The notes under the pieces were generated by a model. That model did no database searches and was not told the DNA's origin. It saw only the letters and a list, made by a program, of their open reading frames with translations. The position numbers and the translations under genes were made by a program. Shown here in pieces: positions 26,421 to 35,326 of a stretch of DNA of 64,000 nt. The stretch comes from Streptomyces diastatochromogenes (GTDB lineage Bacteria; Actinomycetota; Actinomycetes; Streptomycetales; Streptomycetaceae). The stretch is from contig JAPTYK010000001.1 of assembly GCA_026913215.1 (NCBI GenBank), positions 3,968,001 to 4,032,000 on the forward strand. The letters run 5' to 3'. Each line of letters opens with the position of its first letter. Within the stretch, counting starts at the first letter, position 1.

Positions 26421-26490
26421 GCCGCCGAGTTGCGCCGAACATCGCCGAACATCGCCGAACATCGCCGAACCGCGCCGAATCGCGCCGGAT
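26421..26490. repeat. Seven helically phased CGCCGAAC decamers
   Basis: Seven consecutive 10-bp units follow without gaps: GCCGCCGAGT, TGCGCCGAAC, ATCGCCGAAC three times, CGCGCCGAAT and CGCGCCGGAT. The shared core is CGCCGAAC, and the period of exactly one helical turn puts every copy on one face of the DNA. The array ends 15 bp before the first possible ATG of the next gene, so it probably controls that gene. Confidence 0.7.
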
Positions 26491-26534
26491 GTGCTTTACT
26501 TGCCATGCAGCGGCTGAAGGGGGTGCGCAGGTTG

Positions 26535-27149
26535 ATGACGGATGCTCAGCTGCCCGACTGGACCAACGAGAAGATGCCGACCGGGGTCCGGGTCGCCCTC
26601 TGGCTCGCTACTGAGGTGGGGCAAGGGAACGTCTTCAGTAAGGAACAACTGAGGACGGCCTTCCCTGGTGTCGCGCAGATCGACCGCCGAGTGCGGGAGC
26701 TCCGGAGCCACGGCTGGGTGATCGCGACCCGTCGAGAAGACGTGAGTCTGGCGCTTCATGAGATGCGGTTCGTTGAGGCCGGGGCATCGATCTGGGAGTC
26801 GAGCGTACGTGCGGAGCTCCGACAGCAGTCGCGCGCGTTGGCTCTGCCGCGCATGGCCGAGCGTGAGCGGTATCTTGAGGTGCGGGCTCTCCCCTCGATC
26901 CGACACGCTCCGGACCCCGAGGCTGTTTGGGAACGGCTGAAAGATCTCTCCAAGGATGAGAAGTCGCTCATCCTGGCCTGGATCGCCATGGACCGTCGGC
27001 CCAGCTCTCCTGCGGAACTCGCGTGGCGCGCATATCGAAGCCTGTCGGAGGCGCAGCGTCGAGAAATGGCCGCGAGACTCGGTGAACTCGTCAGCTCCGA
27101 GCTACACGACGAAACGCTCGCACCTAATGAAGGCAGCGACGAGCGCTGA
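26535..27149 (+). CDS. Hypothetical protein with winged-helix-like start
   Basis: A 204-residue protein from ATG 26535 (a second ATG at 26505 is possible). Residues 1-75 read like a winged helix (GVRVALWLATEVGQGNVFSKEQLRTAF ... VRELRSHGWVIATRRED). The rest is helical (MAERERYLEVRALPSIRH, AWRAYRSLSEAQRREMAARL). The N-terminus resembles Streptomyces proteins where such a domain precedes an HNH nuclease, but no HNH motif is present here. It is preceded by the phased decamer array, a possible autoregulatory operator. Base use is less GC-rich than the core genes. Confidence 0.55.
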   Translation: MTDAQLPDWTNEKMPTGVRVALWLATEVGQGNVFSKEQLRTAFPGVAQIDRRVRELRSHGWVIATRREDVSLALHEMRFVEAGASIWESSVRAELRQQSRALALPRMAERERYLEVRALPSIRHAPDPEAVWERLKDLSKDEKSLILAWIAMDRRPSSPAELAWRAYRSLSEAQRREMAARLGELVSSELHDETLAPNEGSDER

Positions 27150-27238
27150 TCCACATGCTTCCGCCGGATCCCGTGTCACCTTCCACAGATCTCCGGGGTC
27201 CGGCGGATGGTCCAACCCATCTGATGAGGAGTAGAACC

Positions 27239-27424
27239 ATGTCCAGTATGCGTGTCCTGCTGGCCGGAAGCGAGCGACCGCCCAGGTTCGAGATGTTCGT
27301 GGCCGCGGTCGGAGTCGGGTACGCGGCGGGTTACACCGCCGGTGTCGGCAACGAGGTGCAGCAGTTGCTCGGCTTCGCCACGGTCACGGCAATCGCCTGG
27401 CTCTGGGACAAGCGCCGCCGCTGA
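27239..27424 (+). CDS. Small membrane protein
   Basis: A 61-residue protein starting MSSMRVLLAGSERPP, with two short hydrophobic stretches (FVAAVGVGYAAGYTAGV and LLGFATVTAIAWLW) and a basic end DKRRR. GAGGAG lies eight bases before ATG 27239. It probably forms one or two membrane segments with the C-terminus inside. No function is apparent; it sits between two accessory genes of the element. Confidence 0.5.
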   Translation: MSSMRVLLAGSERPPRFEMFVAAVGVGYAAGYTAGVGNEVQQLLGFATVTAIAWLWDKRRR

Positions 27425-27554
27425 TGCCATAGCCGTACGGTGATCTTCTAGCCCACTCGTGTTGGTCGGCCCCGAGGAACTTCGGGTCCGGCCACCGGAG
27501 TTAGATCCCCTTTGCGCCCTGTTGAGTGTCAGTGGTCGTTCCTATGGTGGAGGA

Positions 27555-28817
27555 ATGGCTAATGGGGTGTGGCACACCGGATATGGCATAGAGATCAATC
27601 TGTCCCTGCCCGACCTTGGTCACCCGGAGCATCCTGATCTGCTCCAGGAGATCACTGCCGGCGTCTCCGCGCGCGACCCGCAGCTGCTCGAATGCCTGGC
27701 GCACCACGACAAGCGCGAGTGCCAGTCGGAGTCAGGCGGCAAGTCGCCCTGGATGTTCATCCGCCGAGGGCGCGTGGGCGGCCGACGACCGCTCGTCGCC
27801 TCGCACCTGCCGATCACGCACAAGGCGACGCCGGCGGAGAGCGCCCAGCACAAGGCCACCAAGGAGCGGATCGTCGAGACCGCCGGGCGGTACGGCCTGG
27901 ACGCCGAGGCCGAGGTTCCCATCGGCAACCGGCGCAGTGTCTCGGACGCCGTCGTCGTCGGGCCCGGCGGCATACGGATCGGCTGGGAGATCCAGTACCA
28001 CCACCTCAGCCCGAGCAGCGTCCACCGGCGCTCGGTCAACGCCGTGGAGCACGGCATCACCCCTCTATGGGTGGCGAAGGACCGGACGGCTTCCCTGATC
28101 GACCGGGCGCCGTGGGCGCGCGTCGACGACATGCCGTGGAAGGACATCGCCGACGGTAAGGAGATGGTGATTCGCGGCGGGTACCGGCACCTCGAAGTCT
28201 GGAAGTGCGTAGCGAGCAGCGAGCGCCACTGCCTCGTCAGCGACGGCGCCGGCCATTGCGGCGCGATTCACGCGGACTGGTTCGTGCCCGCGCTGTGCCT
28301 CCCGGAGAAGAAGCCGGTCTTCATCGAGGACCTGGTCCTGCAGAGCGCGACGGGGGAGAGCGTCCCGGTCTACGTGCCCAACCGGGGAAGCGGCCGCGCC
28401 GGCCGGCACATGTGGGTCTCGGCCAACGATCGTGCGCTGTGGCAGGAGCTCATCGGTGAGAAGGCGCCCCTCCCTGCGGCCCCGGTCGAGGAGGATGACG
28501 ACGTGATCACCTTCGCCGAGCAGGAGATCGACCGCAGCTGTCGAGCGGGGGAGGAGGGTTGGTTCGTCAGCGACGGCCGGCCGATCCGCGATCTCGACCA
28601 GCCGACCGGAGGCTTCACGCTTCCCCGGATGCCGGTGCAGCGGTCCAGCGACCCGATGAGGATCACCACCGTGGAACGCGCCGCCGCCTCTGCCGCGCTG
28701 GGATGCCCGCCGTGGGAGCTCGGGCTATGCGCCGGCTGCGGCCAGCTGATGCGGCGCTACGGGCGGAACGCCGCCATGTACTGCAATGTGTGCCGGTCCG
28801 TCCTCAACGGGCGCTAG
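27555..28817 (+). CDS. CoiA-like PD-(D/E)xK nuclease with C-terminal zinc ribbon
   Basis: A 420-residue protein. Residues about 100-180 match the CoiA-type nuclease core: KERIVETAGRYGLDAEAEVP, RSVSDAVVV (Asp), GWEIQYHHLSPSSVHRRS (ExQ) and VEHGITPLWVAKD. The C-terminus has CAGCGQLM ... YCNVC, a zinc ribbon. CoiA proteins aid DNA processing in competence; element-borne copies may act in defence or conjugation. The ATG at 27555 is preceded by GGAGGA with almost no spacing, so the start is uncertain. It is the last gene before attR and ends in front of a strong terminator. Confidence 0.65.
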   Translation: MANGVWHTGYGIEINLSLPDLGHPEHPDLLQEITAGVSARDPQLLECLAHHDKRECQSESGGKSPWMFIRRGRVGGRRPLVASHLPITHKATPAESAQHKATKERIVETAGRYGLDAEAEVPIGNRRSVSDAVVVGPGGIRIGWEIQYHHLSPSSVHRRSVNAVEHGITPLWVAKDRTASLIDRAPWARVDDMPWKDIADGKEMVIRGGYRHLEVWKCVASSERHCLVSDGAGHCGAIHADWFVPALCLPEKKPVFIEDLVLQSATGESVPVYVPNRGSGRAGRHMWVSANDRALWQELIGEKAPLPAAPVEEDDDVITFAEQEIDRSCRAGEEGWFVSDGRPIRDLDQPTGGFTLPRMPVQRSSDPMRITTVERAAASAALGCPPWELGLCAGCGQLMRRYGRNAAMYCNVCRSVLNGR

Positions 28818-28825
28818 CCGGGAAC

Positions 28826-28845
28826 TGCAACCAAAACTGCAACCA
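28826..28845. repeat. Paired TGCAACCA octamers (right arm-type site)
   Basis: Two direct TGCAACCA copies start at 28826 and 28838, the same 12-bp spacing and orientation as at 391-411. The pair lies 60 bp inside attR. See the left copy for interpretation. Confidence 0.55.
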
Positions 28846-28852
28846 CACAACG

Positions 28853-28889
28853 ACGAAGGCTCCGACCGCAATGCGGTCGGAGCCTTCGT
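28853..28889 (+). terminator. Terminator after the CoiA-like gene
   Basis: Arms of about 17 bp (ACGAAGGCTCCGACCGC and its complement) surround an AAT loop, and GTTT follows. It separates the last element gene from the tRNA-Ser gene, which is transcribed towards it. Confidence 0.85.
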
Positions 28890-28905
28890 TTCGGCTGGTC
28901 AGCCG

Positions 28906-28961
28906 TGGCGGAGGATACGAGATTCGAACTCGTGAGGGGTTGCCCCCAACACGCTTTCCAA
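28906..28961. other. attR: 3' half of tRNA-Ser
   Basis: This 56-bp stretch from the CCA end to the anticodon loop is repeated at 241-294. It is part of the intact tRNA gene, so the crossover lies within it. It defines the right border of the integrated element. Confidence 0.85.
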
Positions 28962-28993
28962 GCGTGCGCCCTAGGCCTCTAGGCGAATCCTCC
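28909..28993 (-). tRNA. tRNA-Ser(GGA)
   Basis: An 85-nt class II tRNA: acceptor GGAGGAT/ATCCTCC, anticodon stem-loop CACGC-TTGGAAA-GCGTG with anticodon GGA (codon UCC), a long variable arm, T-arm ACGAG-TTCGAAT-CTCGT, discriminator G and an encoded CCA (28906-28908). It is the integration target of the element. Confidence 0.95.
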
Positions 28994-29116
28994 GGGGAGA
29001 ACATTACATGACTGGAGGGGGTGCTCGCGCACGTCGTCGGGAGCGGGGGGTGGGGGAAGGCCGCAGGTGGGTGAGGGGGGCCGGGGGAGGCGCGGGATCG
29101 GGTACGCTGGGCGCAG

Positions 29117-29199
29117 CCCCTCACGCGGTGCTATCTGACTGAACTCCCCCAGGGCCGGAAGGCAGCAAGGGTAGGTCGGCTCTGGCAGGTGCGTGGGGG
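29117..29199 (+). ncRNA. ffs: Small bacterial SRP RNA (4.5S RNA)
   Basis: Contains the SRP domain IV signature GGCCGGAAGGCAGCAAGGG with the GGAA tetraloop, flanked by paired arms that start CCCCTCACGC and end GTGCGTGGGG. TACGCT near 29103 is a possible -10. It lies directly before dnaX, as in other Streptomyces. The RNA joins Ffh to deliver nascent membrane proteins. Ends are approximate to a few bases. Confidence 0.88.
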
Positions 29200-29339
29200 G
29201 CGCTTGCGTTTACGGGGGAGTCCCCGAGTCGGGGCGGTCTCCCCGGACGGCTCCCACCCCGGGCCTTCCCCAGCAGCGCTCCCCGAGGACACCGGTCGGT
29301 TTTCCCGGGTTGTCGGTGGGCGCCTATAACCTCGTAGGC

Positions 29340-31522
29340 GTGTCGTCTCTCGCGCTGTACCGCCGCTATCGTCCCGAGTCCTTCGCCGAGGTCATCGGGC
29401 AGGAGCATGTCACCGACCCGTTGCAGCAGGCCCTGCGGAACAACCGGGTCAATCACGCGTACCTGTTCAGTGGGCCGCGGGGGTGTGGGAAGACGACGAG
29501 TGCGCGGATTCTCGCGCGGTGTCTGAACTGTGAGCAGGGGCCGACGCCGACGCCGTGTGGGGAGTGTCAGTCGTGTCGGGATCTGGCGCGGAACGGGCCG
29601 GGGTCGATTGATGTCATCGAGATCGACGCGGCGTCGCACGGTGGTGTGGACGATGCTCGTGACCTGCGGGAGAAGGCGTTCTTCGGGCCGGCGTCGAGCC
29701 GGTACAAGATCTACATCATCGATGAGGCGCACATGGTCACCTCGGCGGGCTTCAATGCCCTGCTGAAGGTGGTGGAGGAGCCGCCGGAGCATCTGAAGTT
29801 CATCTTCGCGACGACGGAGCCGGAGAAGGTCATCGGGACCATCCGGTCGAGGACGCACCACTATCCGTTCCGGCTGGTGCCGCCGGGGACGCTCAGGGAC
29901 TACCTGGGTGAGGTGTGCGGGCGGGAGGGGATTCCCGTCGAGGACGGGGTGCTGCCGCTCGTGGTGCGTGCCGGGGCCGGGTCCGTGCGTGACTCGATGT
30001 CGGTCATGGACCAGCTGCTCGCGGGTGCGGCCGACGACGGTGTGACGTATGCCATGGCGACCTCTCTTCTCGGGTACACGGACGGGTCCCTGCTCGATTC
30101 GGTCGTCGACGCGTTCGCGGCCGGGGACGGGGCCGCCGCGTTCGAGGTGGTCGACCGGGTCATCGAGGGCGGGAACGACCCCCGGAGGTTCGTCGCCGAC
30201 CTGCTGGAGCGGCTGAGGGATCTGGTGATCCTCGCCGCGGTGCCCGACGCGGCCGAGAAGGGGCTCATCGACGCCCCCGTGGACGTCGTGGAGCGCATGC
30301 AGGCGCAGGCGTCCGTGTTCGGGGCCGCCGAGCTCAGCCGGGCCGCCGATCTCGTGAACGCGGGGCTGACCGAGATGCGCGGGGCCACCTCGCCCCGGCT
30401 CCAGCTGGAGCTGATCTGCGCACGCGTGCTGCTGCCCGCCGCCTTCGACGACGAGCGGTCCCTCCAGGCGCGGCTCGACCGGCTGGAGCGCGGGCGGCCG
30501 CCGCGCCCGCGCCCGTCTTCACGCCCGGACCTCCGGTGCCCGCCATGGGGTACGTGCCCGGGCCCGAGGCCCACACCCGATGGCCCCGCCCCGCCGGCCC
30601 CGGCGCCCGCCCCGTGCAGCCGCAGGCCCCGCTCCCGTATCGGCTCCGGTGCAGGAACAGGCCCGGCCCGGTGCCTGGCCGGGTGCCGCAGCCCCGGCAG
30701 CGGTGCTCCCGGCGGCGGTGCGCTCGGCAGCGGTGCCCCAGTGGCGGTGCCCTCGGCGGCGGTGCTCCCGGTGCCTGGCCCGGTGCGGCCGGTGTGTCCG
30801 CCGCGCCCGCCTCCCCGGCCCCCGCGCCCGTACAGCAGCAGTCCGCGCCGCAGGCTCCGCTCCGGCCGCGGGTGGGGTGGCGGGGACACGGCGCAGGTGC
30901 GGAACCTGTGGCCGCAGATCCTCGACGCCGTGAAGAACCGGCGCCGGTTCACCTGGATCCTGCTCAGCCAGAACGCCCAGGTGGCCGGGTTCGACGGGAC
31001 GACGCTCCAGCTCGGTTTCCTGAACGCGGGTGCCCGGGACAACTTCGCGAGCAGTGGCAGCGAGGAGGTCCTGAAGCAGGCCCTCGCCGAGCAGTTCAAC
31101 GTGAACTGGAAGATCGAGGCGATCATCGACCCCTCGGGCGGCGCTCGCCGCCGCCCGCCGCCACCGGTTTCGGCGGCTCCGGCGGCACCGGAGGATTCAA
31201 CAACAGCGGCGGCGGCTTCGGTGGTGGCGGCGGTGGCTTCGGAGGCGGTGGCGGTCGGCCCGCCGCTGCCGCGCCCGCCTTCCAGCAGGCCCCGGCCCCC
31301 GCCCCGTACAGGCGCAGCCGAGCCCGGCTCCCGCGCCCGTGCAGCAGCAGCCCGCGCGGCTGCCGCGCCCGCGTACAACCCGCCGGGGCCGCAGCCCGTG
31401 GCGCCCGAGGACGACGTCCGGAGGAGGACGATCCGGACCTCGTCGAGTCGGCGCTGTCCGGGCACGACCTGATCGTGCGCGAGCTCGGGGCCACGGTTGT
31501 GGAGGAATATCCGAACCAGTAG
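29340..31522 (+). CDS. dnaX: DNA polymerase III subunit gamma/tau (several frameshifts)
   Basis: Starts at GTG 29340 with [20 protein letters not shown]. Walker [15 protein letters not shown], a Cys4 zinc module (CLNCEQG ... CGECQSC), Walker [11 protein letters not shown] and sensor [11 protein letters not shown] follow: the clamp-loader ATPase. The N-terminal 385 residues are intact. From about 30490 to 31430, in the Pro/Ala/Gly-rich linker, the frame changes several times. The tau-like end is recoverable ([20 protein letters not shown] and the final [16 protein letters not shown]). The gene is essential, so these shifts in GC homopolymers are almost surely sequence errors. Confidence 0.92.
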
Positions 31523-31581
31523 GGGTGTCTCGCTCGGTGGCCCGCACAAAGGGCATCCGCCCGCGGGCTACCCTGGCAGGC

Positions 31582-32833
31582 GTGAAGGTCCTCGTCATCG
31601 GCGGCGGCGCCCGCGAACACGCCCTGTGCCGCTCTCTCTCCTCGATCCCGACGTCACCGCTCTGCACTGCGCGCCCGGCAACGCCGGAATCGCGGAGGTC
31701 GCCGAGCTGCACCCCGTCGACCAGCTGGACGGCGCGGCCGTCGCCGCGCTCGCCACCGAGCTCGGCGCCGAGCTGGTCGTCGTCGGCCCGGAGGCCCCGC
31801 TCGTCGCCGGCGTCGCCGACGCCGTCCGCGCGGCCGGCATCCCCGTCTTCGGCCCGTCCAAGGAGGCGGCGCAGCTGGAGGGCTCCAAGGCCTTCGCCAA
31901 GGACGTCATGGCGGGCGCGGGGTCCCCACCGCCCGTAGTTACGTCTGCACCACCCCGGCCGAGATCGACGAGGCGCTCGACGCCTTCGGCGCTCCGTACG
32001 TGGTCAAGGACGACGGTCTCGCCGCCGGCAAGGGCGTCGTCGTCACCGAGGACATCGAGCAGGCCCGAGCGCACGCGCTCGCCTGCGAGCGGGTCGTCAT
32101 CGAGGAGTACCTCGACGGTCCCGAGGTCTCCCTCTTCGCGATCACCGACGGCACGACCGTCCTCCCGCTGAAGCCCGCGCAGGACTTCAAGCGGGCGCTC
32201 GACGGAGACGAGGGCCCGAACACCGGCGGCATGGGCGCCTACTCGCCGCTGCCCTGGGCCGACCCGAAGCTGGTCGACGAGGTCCTGGAGACCGTCCTGC
32301 AGCCGACGGTCGACGAGCTGCGCCGCCGCGGCACGCCCTTCTCCGGCCTCCTCTACGCGGGTCTGGCGATCACCAGCCGCGGCGTCCGGGTCATCGAGTT
32401 CAACGCGCGCTTCGGCGACCCCGAGACCCAGGTCGTCCTGGCCCGCCTGAAGACCCCGCTCGCGGGCGTCCTGCTGAACTCCGCGAACGGCACCCTGGCC
32501 GACCAGGCCCCGCTGAGCTGGAGCGACGACGCCGCCGTCACCGTGGTCGTCGCCTCGCACAACTACCCGGGCACCCCGCGCACGGGCGACCCGATCGAGG
32601 GCCTGGACGAGGTCGCGGAGAAGGACGCCCCGCACGCGTACGTGCTCCACGCCGGTACGAAGCGGGGCGAGGACGGCGCGGTCCTGAGCGCCGGCGGGCG
32701 CGTCCTCTCGGTCACCGCCACCGGTTCGGACCTGGCGCAGGCCCGCGAGCGCGCGTACGCGGCGGTCGGCCGCATCCGCCTTGACGGTTCGCAGCACCGT
32801 ACGGACATCGCGCGGAAGGCCGCCGAAGCCTGA
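31582..32833 (+). CDS. purD: Phosphoribosylamine-glycine ligase (two frameshifts)
   Basis: Starts at GTG 31582 ([15 protein letters not shown]), then [28 protein letters not shown], the ATP-grasp [28 protein letters not shown] and [15 protein letters not shown]. It makes glycinamide ribonucleotide from phosphoribosylamine, glycine and ATP, the second step of purine synthesis. The frame shifts near 31641 (one C short in CTCTCC) and 31922 (one G short in a GGGG run); restoration gives about 417 residues, the family length. It lies about 60 bp after dnaX on the same strand. Confidence 0.92.
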
Positions 32834-33111
32834 TTCAGCCGTATTCAGGCTGATTCCTTGTGATTCCACTTGTGGCCGTGGGGTGCGGAACCTGTGCACC
32901 ACACGGCCACACGTGCGCCATCACCTTTACCCAAAGCCATTCCATCGAGTGACGGCTCGGCCATACGGATGACGCCCGCCACAGCCCCAACTAGGGTGCG
33001 GCGAAGGCATTCCGGCACTTGGCCCACCGGCATTGCGATGTCAGTGACGGGTGCCACAGTGGGGAGTGAGCAACACCGCCACAGGCAGTCCCGTCGAGGG
33101 CAGGAGGGGTG

Positions 33112-35158
33112 ATGAACGGCGTGTCCGGTACCGGCTCCGTTGTCGGCGAGGAGGGGTGCGCGTGCCGCGCGCTCCGGGCCCTCGCCGTCCTCCGCGTCCG
33201 CGGCAGGGCCCTGGGCCTCGCGGTGCTCCCGCCGCGGTGGCCGTCGTCCTGTACGCGGGCGGGGTCACCGGCCACTTCACCGGAGCGGGCTGGGACACCG
33301 CCCGCTGGGTCGTGACCGTCCTCGCCGTGCTCGTCCTCCTGGCCTCCGCCGCCGTCGCCCTCGTCGTCGCGCGGGCCCGCCCGGCGGCCACGCCGACGGT
33401 GGAGCTCGCCGAGACCGCCGCCCCCGATCTGTACCGGCTCGTCCGCGACCTGGCCGACCGGCTCGGCGTCCCCGCGCCCGCCGCGATAGCCCTGACCCCG
33501 GACTGCGACAGCTGGCTGGAGGACCGCACCACCGGGCCCACCGCCTCCACCGCACGTCCGGCGGCGACGGCGCCCCGGTCCTGGTCATAGGCTCGCCCTT
33601 CCTGTGGTGGATGCGCGTCGGCGAGCTGCGGGCGGTCCTCGCCCCGTCGTCGCCGGTACGGGACCGGCCGCCCAGCCCGACATAGCCGCGGCCCGCCGTT
33701 TCATCCGCGGCCTCGACGCCGCCGTCGCCGTGCCCCGGACCCCGGGCCTCGACCCGGTCCGCCGGCTCGGCGCCCAGGGCGTCGGGCAGATCGCCCGCGT
33801 CCTGCTCCGCGCCTGTCGCGGCCACGCCGCCGAGATGGAGCGCGGGTCGCCGCCGCCGGTTCGGAGCGCGCCCAGGCCGTGGACTACGGCGTACGGATCG
33901 TCGCCCAGGAGCAGGTCGGCCTCGCCTACGCCGGCTGGGACCGCCTGCTCACCCGGGTCGCGCTGCCCGCCTGGCGCATGGGCCGCTGGCCCGCCAAGCT
34001 CGACGCCGGCGTGGTCTCCGCCCTGACCGAGCTCTCCCGCCGCGACCGGCTCGCGGACGGCTTCTCCTCCCGGCTCGGGGAGCGCCCCGCCTGCGACCTC
34101 CTCGAAGAGCCCGGCGCCGTCGACGAGGCCACCTCCCTGCTCGCCGCCCGCCTCTTCCACGGCGGCCCCGCCGCGCCCGGACCCGACTGGGCCCCGGTCG
34201 AGTGGAGCCAGTACCCGGAAGAGGTCGTCGACCGGAAGTGGCGCACCGACGCCGCCCGCCTCCACCAGGCCCTCGACGGCCTGGGCGTCCCCGGCACCGG
34301 CGACGGCCCCTCCTCCGACGACGCCCCCGGCCCCACCCTGACCCGGGTGATGGCCCATCTGACGACCACCCGGCCCGAGACGGGGGCGGGGACGGGGCCC
34401 GAGCCGGAAGGGGGGACCCGAGCCGAGCCCGGGACCGAGCCCGAGTCCGCGATCGGGCCCGAGCCCGCGATCGGGCTCGGGACCCAGCCCGATCCCGCGA
34501 CCGCGACCGCGACCGGGATCGCGACTGAGTCCGGACCCGAGTCCGACCTCGATCCTGGCCTCGACCCCGAGCACGACCCCGAGCACGGGATCGCCATCGG
34601 CGCCGACCCCGATGACCTCGACGACCCCGATGACCTCGCCGACCCCGATGACCTCGACGAGCACGCCGACCTCGATGACGAGCACGTCGACCTCGACGAG
34701 CACGACGACCCCGTCGACCCCGTCAACCCGCCGCCGACGCCCTCGCCGGTGCGCTCAGTGCGCTCGTCGCGCGGGAGGAGGCGGCGCGGAGGCGCGGGTC
34801 GCGGCGGCGGCCGAGGACGCGGCGCGTGCGGAGGAGAAGGGAGCGGGCGGCGGCTCCGTACGTGGTCAGCGGTCCTGACGGGCCCCTGCCGCTGTTCCCG
34901 CTCCAGCCGCCCCGTACCGGCCGTGATCTGCTCGCCGACCACGTGACCGCGATGGTCTGCTGTGCGGCCGTGGACACCGCCGAGGCCGCACCGGGTCTCG
35001 ACTGGCTCGACGGGCCGGCCCTGCTCGTCGGCGGTGAGCGGGCGGCGGACCTCGGTCCCCGGGTGCTCGCCCTCGTCGAGGACGGTGATCCGGAGCCGCT
35101 GCGGGTCTGGCTGAGCCGCACCGGGGTGCGCCCGGAGAAGCCCGTACGGCTGGTCTGA
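33112..35158 (+). CDS. Membrane protein, possibly M48-like, broken by several frameshifts
   Basis: Pieces in three frames make one gene: a start at ATG 33112 (NGVSGTGSVVGEEG), membrane segments (VVAVVLYAGGVTG..., WVVTVLAVLVLLASAAVALVV), ETAAPDLYRLVRDLADRLGV, GAPVLVIGSPFLWWMRVGELRAVLAP, then VDYGVRIVAQEQVGLAYAGWDRL and WAPVEWSQYPEEVVDRKWRTDA. A highly acidic repeat region follows, and the gene ends GVRPEKPVRLV at 35158. The LFWWM-VGELRAVLAH-like phrase recalls M48 peptidase-like proteins, but no HExxH is visible. At least four frame changes occur in GC runs, so sequence error is likelier than decay. Confidence 0.5.
34388..34720 (+). repeat. Degenerate acidic coding repeats
   Basis: The segment first repeats GAGCCCGCGATCGGG-like units (Glu-Pro and Ala-Ile-Gly phrases, 34420-34500), then GAC/GAG-CCC-GAT units encoding DPDDLDDPDDLADPDDLDEH. 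It lies inside the membrane-protein gene and forms a disordered acidic tail. Copy number probably varies between strains. Confidence 0.6.
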
Positions 35159-35326
35159 GGCCCGGCGTACCGGCGGGTACCCGGAGCGCGGTCTTCCACT
35201 CTCACCGATTCGCGACGAACGGTGACGGAGTGCGCGCGTTATGTGATGTGCTGGAGACCGTCAATGACAGCGGCACGATCCACAGGCACTGACCGGTCGA
35301 CCGGGGGAGTCGAGGGAGGGGCGCAC

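Larger units (their letters stand above)
241..28961. mobile_element. Integrative mobilisable element in tRNA-Ser(GGA)
   Basis: The element is bounded by direct repeats of the tRNA-Ser 3' half (241-294 and 28906-28961). It encodes Xis and a tyrosine integrase (24270-26328), a DnaB-like helicase (21764-23295), an HUH relaxase with a MobC-like partner (17843-20175), a restriction-modification block near attL and a large metabolic cassette. Paired octamers that look like integrase arm sites lie inside both ends. I see no FtsK/TraB-type translocase, so transfer probably depends on a helper (inference). The intact tRNA copy is at the right end, so insertion leaves the host tRNA functional. Confidence 0.88.

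Noticed and set aside
26421-26490. CRISPR array
   Set aside because: Units are 10 bp with no spacers and no cas genes nearby.
29193-29339. N-terminal extension of dnaX upstream of GTG 29340
   Set aside because: That stretch overlaps the end of the SRP RNA, has no ribosome-binding site and is not like DnaX; the conserved protein begins at [11 protein letters not shown].
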